Below, one piece after another: positions 1-7,184 of a stretch of DNA of 64,000 bases (position 1 is the stretch's first letter; each line of letters starts with the position of its first letter). Below the pieces are notes generated by a model that did no database searches, was not told the DNA's origin, and was given only the letters and a program-made list of their open reading frames with translations. The position numbers and the translations under genes are program-made. Origin of the DNA: Alistipes sp. (GTDB lineage: Bacteria > Bacteroidota > Bacteroidia > Bacteroidales > Rikenellaceae); contig JAITWH010000040.1 in the NCBI GenBank assembly GCA_031285405.1, positions 23,414-87,413 of the forward strand. The letters are read 5' to 3'.

Positions 1-975
1 GACTTCTCGGGATTCGACCCCGTCTACAAAGGCGACCTGGCGAAGTGGGCAAGGCTGGCCAACACGTTGCGTCTGCGCCTGGCGCTCAGGATTGTGAAGG
101 CCGACCCCGAGAAGGCCAAGACGCAGGCCGAGGCGGCGATCAACCATCCTCAGGGAGTGATGGTGAAGGGCGACAGCTACATCATGCAGGGTGCGGGGCG
201 CATCAACCCGCTGTACAGCATCTCAGTTGCATGGGAGGATGCCCACATGAACGCCAATATGCAGAGTATCCTGGGAGGTTACGGCGACCCGCGTCTGCCT
301 AAATTCGGCAATCCGGTCGGAGATCAGGTTGTGGGTCTGAGAATGGGTGTCGATTTGACCGCGCCGAATCCGGCTGACTACAAGACCAAACTCTCGACCG
401 TCAACGTTACGAGCTCGGCCGACCCCTATGTCGTTATGCAGGATGCCGAAGCGAGATTCCTGTTGGCAGAGGCTGCCCTGAGAGGTTGGAACGCCGGCGG
501 AACAGCTAAGGAGTTCTACGAAGCGGGTGTCCAGATGTCGTTCGACGACTGGGCCGCGGGTTCGGCTGCCGGCTATCTGACGAGCACCGCTACTCCCGCC
601 GACTGGGTCGACCCGATCGGAGCCACGAAGAACGATATCGCGGCAATGAGCGATGTGACCCCGACTTGGGACGAAGCCTTGAGCAACGAGCAGAAGCTGG
701 AAAAGATCATCACACAGAAGTGGATCGCGGGCTTCCCCGATGGTTACAACGCCTGGGCTGAATATCGCCGCACCGGCTATCCGAAACTCTTCCCGACGGC
801 CAGCAACGGAAGTGGCGGCACGGTGGATTCGAATCTCGGTTTCCGCAGACTGCCCTATGTCCAGAGCGTGAAGGAGAACAACGCGGCCGGCTACGCTGAT
901 GCGGCGAGCAAGTTGGGCGGACCGGACGATGTTACCACCCGTCTGTGGTGGGACGTCGACAAGGGTAACTTCTAA
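1..975 (+). CDS. SusD-like outer-membrane lipoprotein, C-terminal part
   Basis: The frame is open from the first base, so the gene begins upstream of the window. The visible part opens with a helix rich in KWARLANTLRLRLALRI-type residues, typical of the SusD-like families with TPR helices (PF12741/PF12771 type). It continues with alternating helical and Trp/Tyr-rich segments and an EAALRGW helix. It ends with a long loop and a WWDVDKGNF tail, and the stop TAA at 973-975 is followed by a strong terminator. SusD proteins bind glycans at the cell surface and cap a SusC TonB-dependent porin, whose gene would be expected just upstream. The neighbouring GH9 and GHL10 genes suggest a polysaccharide utilization locus. 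The family is clear; the glycan cannot be told from this fragment. Confidence 0.9.
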   Translation, partial: DFSGFDPVYKGDLAKWARLANTLRLRLALRIVKADPEKAKTQAEAAINHPQGVMVKGDSYIMQGAGRINPLYSISVAWEDAHMNANMQSILGGYGDPRLPKFGNPVGDQVVGLRMGVDLTAPNPADYKTKLSTVNVTSSADPYVVMQDAEARFLLAEAALRGWNAGGTAKEFYEAGVQMSFDDWAAGSAAGYLTSTATPADWVDPIGATKNDIAAMSDVTPTWDEALSNEQKLEKIITQKWIAGFPDGYNAWAEYRRTGYPKLFPTASNGSGGTVDSNLGFRRLPYVQSVKENNAAGYADAASKLGGPDDVTTRLWWDVDKGNF

Positions 976-989
976 TTTTATTGTTAAGG

Positions 990-1027
990 GCCGCGGGAGG
1001 TAGACAACTCTCCCGCGGCTTTTTTTT
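990..1027 (+). terminator. Rho-independent terminator after susD-like gene
   Basis: A perfect 10-bp stem (990-999 paired with 1010-1019) with a 10-nt loop is followed by eight T residues at 1020-1027. It ends the susCD transcript and separates it from the GH9 gene, which has its own promoter. Confidence 0.9.
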
Positions 1028-1084
1028 ACTATATTTAAATTGCGTCTTAATATGAGGGTGAGCCTCGGCAAACTGCACATAAAC

Positions 1085-1115
1085 TTGCGTTTGCTCTCGG
1101 CTTTAACTATATTTG
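1085..1115 (+). promoter_or_regulatory. Bacteroidetes-type promoter for GH9 operon
   Basis: TATATTTG at 1108-1115 matches the Bacteroidetes -7 consensus TAnnTTTG. A TTG at 1085-1087 lies 20 bp upstream in the -33 position. The GH9 start codon lies about 30 bp downstream. Confidence 0.6.
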
Positions 1116-1145
1116 CGAGTCAATCAACCTAAACTTTTTACAGCT

Positions 1146-3593
1146 ATGAAAAAACTCACACTGCTTGCCCTGTTTTTGTCGCCGCTTGTCGCCGCCACGG
1201 CGCAGGTGGATCAGAAGCTCAAAGAGGACATCCGCAACACCGGATATGTCCACAGCCCGCTGCCGCTCGATTACAGTAAAGCGTTCGAAACGTGGGCGCT
1301 GAACAAAACAGTGCTCGCAAGCGAGGTGCTGTGCGACATGGAGAGTCTCGACCGCTGGTCGCATCGCGGGATCGGCGGCATGGAGCTGTCGGGCGAGCGT
1401 TCGAAGTCGGGAAGCAACAGTCTGCTGCTGCACGCCCCCACAGTTGTCGAGGAGTTTTTGGGTTGGGGCCTCGGCCGCGGCACCTCGATGGCCACGTTCG
1501 ACGTCGGCGGCGCGAACTGGGAGGAGCACAACCGTCTCCACTTCTGGATCTATCCCGACTGCGAGGGTGCGCGCTCGATCTACCTCAACCTCTACGTCGA
1601 GAACGACGGTGTGCAGAAGGTGCCCGACCAGTATGGTCGCGAGGGTTACCACGAGATCAATCTGATCGGCGGCCAGTGGAACGAGTGCTTCGTGGAGATG
1701 ACCGAGTTGGCGCGCGACAAGGTAACCTGCATCAAGTTTGCGATCGAGGTGTTCGGTCGCGAGAGGACGATGGGCGAGCAGCTGCGTTTCTTTGTCGACG
1801 ATGTGCAGTTGCAGACGATCGAGGGGCCCGAGGTGGTGAGTGGCTGGCAGCCCGCGGCGAATCGCGTGATATTCTCGACCACCGGTTACTCGCCCGACAG
1901 TCGCAAGACGGCCATCGTCAATGTGGCGGATCACGACGGTCGGTTCCAGATTGTGGACGCCGCAACTTCGCGAACTGTCTACGAGGGAGACATCAAAGTT
2001 GAGAAGACATTCACCGGACGCTTCGAGACGATCGACTTCACGGAGTTCGACCGGCCCGGGCAGTACAGCATCCGTGTGGGCGAGGTCACCACCCTGCCCT
2101 TCCGCATCGACGCCAACGTGTGGGACGACTCGGCTTGGCGGGTTGCCAACTTCATGTTCGTCGAGCGTTGCGGCTATCCAGTTCCGGGCAAGCACGGCAC
2201 CGACCACACCGATCTGCACGCCGAGCACAACGGCAAGATATATCCCATGAACGGCGGCTGGCACGACGCGGCCGACATGTCGCAGCAGACGTTGCAGACG
2301 GGCGAGATCGCCTACAACATGATCGAAGCGGCGCTCAATGCCAAACGCAAAGGCAACGTCGATCTGCACATCCGACTGATGGAGGAGGCGTTGTGGGGCA
2401 TGGACTATGTTCTGAAGAGTCGTCTGGGCGACGGTTACAGGGCCCAGACATGGGGCACAAATCTTTGGACAGACAACATCCTCAACACGATCGACGACGC
2501 GGGTCGCCGTCAGGTGAGGGTACACAATCGCGCGTTCGAAAACTTCATGTTCGCCGGCATCGAGGCCTACGCTTCGCTGGCTGTGGAGAACGACCCGATG
2601 TTGGTCGACCATCTTAAGAAAGTTGCTAAGGAGGATTTCGGTTTTGCCGAGGCTCGGTTCAACGAGTTGGGCGGATATGACGAGCTGCTCTCGGGCGGCG
2701 GAGGAGGCGACCACGCGGCGATGGCGTCGCAGAGTCAATACATGGCGTGCGTTTCGTGGGCGGCGAGCAACCTCTACAAAGCCACCGGCGAGCAGTACTA
2801 CACCGACAAGGCAGCCGAGGCGATCCGACTCACGCTCGAATGTCAGCGCACCGAACCCCTTGGCGACAAGGACGGCCTGCGCGGATTTTTCTATCGCGAC
2901 CCGACGCGCCGCTCCATCGTTCACTACAACCACCAGTCGCGAGACCAATACTACATGATGGCGCTGACGACGCTGTGCGAAACGCAGCCCAACCACCCCG
3001 ACCGCACAAAGTGGGCCAACGCGATAGCTCTATACGGCGGCTACCTGAAGGCGATCATGAAGTATGTCGCCCCCTACGGAATGGTTCCGAGCGGAGTGTA
3101 CAACATCAATGAGGCGACCGCCGACCCCGCCGGTTTCTACATCGCGCAGGTGGGGGTCCGCAGCGGTCAGGAGCAGAACTACGTCGAGCAGCTGAAGAAC
3201 GGCGTGAAACTCGACAAGGAGCACTACCTGAAGGCGTTCCCCGTGTGGTTCTCGTTCCGTGGCAACGCGGCGGTGACCCTTGCGACGGGCAAGAACGCGG
3301 CGCTGTGCGGCAAGTTCCTGAACGACCCCGAGCTGCGGCAGATCGCCGAGGAGCAGTTGATGTGGATAGTGGGCAAAAACCCCTTCGGTCAGTCGCTCAT
3401 TTGGGGCGAGGGCAGCAACTACGCCCAGCAGTACACGGCGCTCCCGGGCGAGACGGTGGGTGAGATTCCGGTGGGCATGCAGTCGCGCTTCAACGAAGAC
3501 ACACCCTACTGGCCGCAGTTCAACACCGCCACCTATAAAGAGGTGTGGGGATCGTCGGCCGGCAAGTGGTTCACCCTGATAGCAGAGTTTTAG
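1146..3593 (+). CDS. glycoside hydrolase family 9 (endoglucanase-type), secreted
   Basis: The 815-aa protein starts at the ATG that gives a clean signal peptide (MKKLTLLALFLSPLVAATAQ); an upstream in-frame extension has none. Residues about 50-225 look like a carbohydrate-binding jelly-roll (FDVGGANW, FWIYPDCEG, FFVDDVQLQ). Residues about 240-330 form the CelD-type N-terminal Ig domain ending in PFRIDANVW. Residues about 335-815 are the (alpha/alpha)6 GH9 catalytic domain. GGWHDAADMS near residue 370 is the counterpart of the family's GGWyDAGD motif with the catalytic aspartates. TYKEVWG close to the C-terminus carries the likely proton-donor Glu (about E799). GH9 enzymes invert beta-1,4-glucan or related linkages. 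The next gene follows 2 bp after the stop, so they are co-transcribed. The exact substrate is not resolvable. Confidence 0.9.
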   Translation: MKKLTLLALFLSPLVAATAQVDQKLKEDIRNTGYVHSPLPLDYSKAFETWALNKTVLASEVLCDMESLDRWSHRGIGGMELSGERSKSGSNSLLLHAPTVVEEFLGWGLGRGTSMATFDVGGANWEEHNRLHFWIYPDCEGARSIYLNLYVENDGVQKVPDQYGREGYHEINLIGGQWNECFVEMTELARDKVTCIKFAIEVFGRERTMGEQLRFFVDDVQLQTIEGPEVVSGWQPAANRVIFSTTGYSPDSRKTAIVNVADHDGRFQIVDAATSRTVYEGDIKVEKTFTGRFETIDFTEFDRPGQYSIRVGEVTTLPFRIDANVWDDSAWRVANFMFVERCGYPVPGKHGTDHTDLHAEHNGKIYPMNGGWHDAADMSQQTLQTGEIAYNMIEAALNAKRKGNVDLHIRLMEEALWGMDYVLKSRLGDGYRAQTWGTNLWTDNILNTIDDAGRRQVRVHNRAFENFMFAGIEAYASLAVENDPMLVDHLKKVAKEDFGFAEARFNELGGYDELLSGGGGGDHAAMASQSQYMACVSWAASNLYKATGEQYYTDKAAEAIRLTLECQRTEPLGDKDGLRGFFYRDPTRRSIVHYNHQSRDQYYMMALTTLCETQPNHPDRTKWANAIALYGGYLKAIMKYVAPYGMVPSGVYNINEATADPAGFYIAQVGVRSGQEQNYVEQLKNGVKLDKEHYLKAFPVWFSFRGNAAVTLATGKNAALCGKFLNDPELRQIAEEQLMWIVGKNPFGQSLIWGEGSNYAQQYTALPGETVGEIPVGMQSRFNEDTPYWPQFNTATYKEVWGSSAGKWFTLIAEF

Positions 3594-3595
3594 CC

Positions 3596-4819
3596 ATGGG
3601 CACGACTTCGAGTTTGGATTTCGGACGGCGGAACACAGGCATCGACCTGTTCCGCGCGCTGACGATGTTCGTGATGATCTTCGTCAACGACTTTTGGAAG
3701 ATTCACGACGTGCCCCACTGGCTGGAGCACGCCGCCGGCCGCGAGGACTTCATGGGACTGGCCGACGTTGTCTATCCCTGCTTTCTGTTTGTGGTGGGGA
3801 TGTCGATTCCGTTCGCCATCGAGCGTCGCTACGGCAAGGGGCTGAGCGGCGAGTCGACCATCGGGCATATTCTTTCGCGCACTTTGGCGCTGTTGGTCAT
3901 GGGGGCGTTCATCTCCAACTCCGAGGCAAGGCTGTCGCCCGACTCACCCTACCCCATCGGGGTCTACTGGATATTGATGGTGGCGGGGTTCATCCTCGTG
4001 TGGAATCAGTACCCGAAGAGGGAAGACCATCTGTTCACCGTGATGAAGGCGATCGGGGTGTTGATCCTCGGCTATCTGGCGATCACGTTCCGCAATCCCG
4101 ACGGCGGGGTGTTCGCCGCACGCTGGGGCATTCTGGGTTCGATCGGCTGGAGCTATCTGATCTGCGCTATGGTCTATGTCTTCACGCGCGACAGGTTGAA
4201 GTATCTGATTCCGGTGTTGGTCTCTTTCGTGCTGGTCTGCATACTGGGCGCGCGCATGAACGAACTGCACGGCGGGGAGTCGCTGCTGAACCTGCCGAGG
4301 CCCAACTTCTACAACGACTTCATGAACGGGGTGTTGCACCTGGGCGGAGGATCGGCCGCGGCGCTCACTATGGGCGGAGTGGTATTTTCGCTGTTGGTCA
4401 CCAAGTACGCCGATATGAGCGCGAGCCGCAAGCTGTTGTGGAGCGCTGGCGCTGTGGCGGTGTTCTGTGTGCTCGGCGTCGTGGCGCGGCAGTTCTGGAT
4501 TCTTTCGAAAATCGGCGCCACCCCCACCTGGATATTTTTTATCTTCGCCATCGCGGTGGGGCTCTACACTCTGCTCGACCTGCTTGTGCGGAGGGGCTGG
4601 ACAGGATGGATGAGAATCATCGCTCCCGCCGGTACCGCCACGCTGACCTGCTACCTGATGCCCTATCTGGCCTACGCGTTCTCCAGCATCTCCGGAGCGA
4701 CGTTGCCCGACGTGCTGACCTATGGAGTCGTCGGCATTTTGAACTGCCTCTGCTTCGCGCTCTTCATCATCGGTGTGACTTGGGCTGTTGGGCGGATGGG
4801 TATCAAGCTTAAAATTTAA
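3596..4819 (+). CDS. DUF5009 / NagX-like heparan-alpha-glucosaminide N-acetyltransferase family membrane protein
   Basis: The 407-aa polytopic membrane protein starts at the ATG two bases after the GH9 stop. The opening R.TGIDLFRALTMFVMIFVND matches the start of the COG4299/DUF5009 family, which includes NagX and the human lysosomal HGSNAT. The adjacent ADVVYPCFLFVVGMSIPFAI helix is also typical. About ten hydrophobic helices follow, and the C-terminal half is rich in Gly/Ala helices. Known family members move acetyl groups across a membrane onto amino sugars; in Bacteroidales these genes often sit in glycan utilization loci. The position directly between GH9 and a GHL10-type lipoprotein suggests a role on the same glycan. 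The family call is strong; the acetylation of a specific sugar is inference. Confidence 0.85.
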   Translation: MGTTSSLDFGRRNTGIDLFRALTMFVMIFVNDFWKIHDVPHWLEHAAGREDFMGLADVVYPCFLFVVGMSIPFAIERRYGKGLSGESTIGHILSRTLALLVMGAFISNSEARLSPDSPYPIGVYWILMVAGFILVWNQYPKREDHLFTVMKAIGVLILGYLAITFRNPDGGVFAARWGILGSIGWSYLICAMVYVFTRDRLKYLIPVLVSFVLVCILGARMNELHGGESLLNLPRPNFYNDFMNGVLHLGGGSAAALTMGGVVFSLLVTKYADMSASRKLLWSAGAVAVFCVLGVVARQFWILSKIGATPTWIFFIFAIAVGLYTLLDLLVRRGWTGWMRIIAPAGTATLTCYLMPYLAYAFSSISGATLPDVLTYGVVGILNCLCFALFIIGVTWAVGRMGIKLKI

Positions 4820-4841
4820 ACTACACAAATCAAAATCTAAT

Positions 4842-6428
4842 ATGAAAAAATCAATCCTTACCCTTTTACTGATCGCCGCCGCCGGAGCCATCGTTGCGTG
4901 CAGCGCGCCCAAACAGACCGCCTCGACGGAGTACCCCATGTTTTGGACATGGCTCGACTACCGCGCGGGCATGAACCTCGACTCGATCTGCGTCGTGATG
5001 AAGGAGTCGGGCCTCGACGGTCTGATCCTCAACGCCCCCACGCCCGATGACTATCGCGCCGCGATTCCCGTGGCCAACAAACACGGCATCGAGGTGTACG
5101 CATGGTTGTGGACTATGAACCTCGAACACGACCGCGAGATGATCCTGCGCGACCATCCCGACTGGCTGCAGGTCAACCGCAACGGCGAGAGCCTTGCCGA
5201 CAACCCCGCGTATGTCGACTATTACAGATTTCTGTGCCCCGCCATTCCCGAGGTGCGCGAGTACATCAAGGACAAAATTCGCGCCTACTGCGAGGTGGAC
5301 GGCCTAAACGGCATCGCGATCGACTACCACCGTTTCGTCGACGTGATTCTGCCCACCACCCTGTGGCCGCGCTACGACGTGGTGCAGGATCACGAGTACC
5401 CCGAGTTCGACTACGGCTACCACCCCGCGATGATCGAGAAGTTCAAGGCGCTGCACGGCTACGACCCGCGCGAACTTGCCGACCCGTCGACCGACGAGAA
5501 GTGGCTGCAGTTCCGCTGCGACCAGATCACCGAGGTGGCCAACGAGATCGCCGAAGTGGTGCACTCCTATGGCAAGAAGATGGCCGCCTCGCCGTTCCCC
5601 ACCCCCGAGATGTCGCGCAAGATGGTGCGTCAGGATTGGGGCAAGTGGAATCTGGATATTGTCTTCCCAATGGTCTACTACGGCTTCTACACAGGTGACA
5701 CGAGCTTCATAGCCGACTGCACGATCGACAATGTGAAGCAGAAGAATCCGATGACCACCCTGTTCACCGGCATGAGCGGAGTCGACGGCCCCGCGATGTT
5801 CGAGAGCATGGATGCCGCCCTCAACAACGGCGCCGAAGGTGTGGCCATCTTCACCGTCAACTCGCTGCGTTCGCCCGAGGTGCGCGCCCAATTCAAGGCC
5901 TACGCCGACAACGCCCGCGCCCGCCGCGCCGAGGGAGCCTATCCTGTCGACATGACCGGCAAGAAGGCCAACACCGATCCCTTTACCAACGCCGGCATCA
6001 TGTCGGCAGTCGACATGCACATGCAGGCCTACCTGAGTCTGGCCAAGGCTCTGAAAACTCCCGCGCTGAAGAGTGTCGATCGGAGCGTCGTAGAGGCCAT
6101 GGCCGTCAACGCGATGCAGGTCAATCTGCCCGAAGAGTACACGGGTCGCCTCTCGGCGTCGAGGGGTCGCCGCGGTCAGCCCGCCACCCCCAATACGACG
6201 GGCATCGCCATCGCCGAACAGTTCAAGAGCGACTACGCCGCCGGCAGCCTCTCGTTGGGCGACTACGCGCTGGCCGACGAGTATGGTGCGACTAAGGTGT
6301 ACAAGGTGACCGACGCCAAGAGCGCCGTGACGTTCGACGTAACGTTCTACTTCTACGGCGGCGTGATATCGGGTTGGAGCGTCCGCCCCGAGGCCGCCTC
6401 GTACAGTGCTTACAGCAACAAAATCTGA
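4842..6428 (+). CDS. GHL10-type glycoside hydrolase-like lipoprotein
   Basis: The 528-aa protein starts at the ATG giving MKKSILTLLLIAAAGAIVACSA, a lipoprotein signal with Cys at the end of the lipobox. The body is a TIM-barrel-like domain resembling the GHL10/DUF187 glycosyl-hydrolase-like group: FWTWLDYRAGMN at the start, HGIEVYAWLWTMN, a DGLNGIAIDYHRF strand with acidic residues at its tip, and MAASPFPTPEMSR followed by DIVFPMVYYGFY. A separate C-terminal region of about 150 residues (from about 375) is not recognised. It is the third gene of the GH9 operon, 22 bp after the DUF5009 gene. It probably acts at the cell surface or in the periplasm on the same polysaccharide. Enzymatic activity is inferred from the fold only. 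Confidence 0.75.
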   Translation: MKKSILTLLLIAAAGAIVACSAPKQTASTEYPMFWTWLDYRAGMNLDSICVVMKESGLDGLILNAPTPDDYRAAIPVANKHGIEVYAWLWTMNLEHDREMILRDHPDWLQVNRNGESLADNPAYVDYYRFLCPAIPEVREYIKDKIRAYCEVDGLNGIAIDYHRFVDVILPTTLWPRYDVVQDHEYPEFDYGYHPAMIEKFKALHGYDPRELADPSTDEKWLQFRCDQITEVANEIAEVVHSYGKKMAASPFPTPEMSRKMVRQDWGKWNLDIVFPMVYYGFYTGDTSFIADCTIDNVKQKNPMTTLFTGMSGVDGPAMFESMDAALNNGAEGVAIFTVNSLRSPEVRAQFKAYADNARARRAEGAYPVDMTGKKANTDPFTNAGIMSAVDMHMQAYLSLAKALKTPALKSVDRSVVEAMAVNAMQVNLPEEYTGRLSASRGRRGQPATPNTTGIAIAEQFKSDYAAGSLSLGDYALADEYGATKVYKVTDAKSAVTFDVTFYFYGGVISGWSVRPEAASYSAYSNKI

Positions 6429-6450
6429 CGAAGCGCACTCGTGAAATGCA

Positions 6451-6486
6451 AGCAGCCGTGAGAGATTTTCTCACGGCTGCTTTTTT
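6451..6486. terminator. bidirectional terminator between convergent genes
   Basis: A 13-bp stem (6451-6463 with 6469-6481) and short loop are followed by a T-run on the plus strand (6481-6486). It lies between the converging GHL10 and kdpE genes and probably serves the plus-strand operon mainly. Confidence 0.85.
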
Positions 6487-6503
6487 GTGCAACCGACTCC
6501 ACC

Positions 6504-7184
6504 CTACCGCCCGAAGCGATAGCCGATGCCCGACTCGGTGACAAGCAGAGTCGGACGAGCGGGGTCGTCCTCGATCTTCTTTCGCAGCTGGGCCACAAAG
6601 ACTCGCAACGACTGCGGATCCTCCACATGGTTGCCCCATATCTCCTTGAGGACGTACTGATGGGTGAGCACGCACCCCTGATTTTTGGCAAACAGCCCCA
6701 GCAGCGAAAACTCGGTGGGGGTGAGGCTCAGCAATTGGCCGCTCTTCTTGGCGACGTGATTGGCCACATCCACCGACAGATCGCCCACATTGTAGACCGG
6801 ATTCTCCTCCACCGTGTGGCTCGACCGCAGCGACGCGCGTATGCGAGCCAACAGCTCGCCGGTGCGGAAAGGTTTGCTGAGGTAGTCGTTGGCCCCCTTG
6901 TCGAGGGCGTGTATTATGGCCTCCTCGGAGTTGCGGGCCGACAGTATGATGACGGGGTTGTTGTACCACTCCCGCAGTTTGCCCAGCACCTCCATGCCGT
7001 CCATGTCGGGCAGTCCCAGGTCGAGGATCACCAACGCGGGCTGATACGAGGCGGCCATGCGAATGGCCTCTTTGCCGCTGGCGGCCTCCACTATTTTGTA
7101 GCCGCCGGCGGAGAGGGTGATCTCTAACAGACGTCTGATCTGCGCCTCGTCGTCGACGACCAGAATTGTTTCGTTATCGTTCAT
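6504..7184 (-). CDS. kdpE: KdpE-like response regulator
   Basis: The 226-aa OmpR/PhoB-type regulator has a receiver domain at 1-120 with acidic D11/D12, phospho-acceptor D55 in VILDLGLPD, the S82 switch and K104 in SKPF. The C-terminal winged helix at 130-226 includes LTPTEFSLLGLFAKN and RVFVAQLRKKIEDDP.RPTLLVTE.GIGYRF, the sequence form typical of KdpE. Its start overlaps the 3' end of kdpD by 11 bp, so translation is coupled. KdpE normally activates kdpFABC, the high-affinity K+ ATPase, under low K+ or osmotic stress. No Kdp pump gene is present in this window, so its target here is unknown. Confidence 0.92.
   Translation of the reverse strand: MNDNETILVVDDEAQIRRLLEITLSAGGYKIVEAASGKEAIRMAASYQPALVILDLGLPDMDGMEVLGKLREWYNNPVIILSARNSEEAIIHALDKGANDYLSKPFRTGELLARIRASLRSSHTVEENPVYNVGDLSVDVANHVAKKSGQLLSLTPTEFSLLGLFAKNQGCVLTHQYVLKEIWGNHVEDPQSLRVFVAQLRKKIEDDPARPTLLVTESGIGYRFGR

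Noticed and set aside
1107..2996. Long antisense open frame (629 aa) opposite GH9
   Set aside because: It mirrors a clear GH9 coding frame in GC-rich DNA; no domain, signal or promoter is visible. The same holds for antisense frames at 23421-26036, 53935-55785 and 58943-61171.
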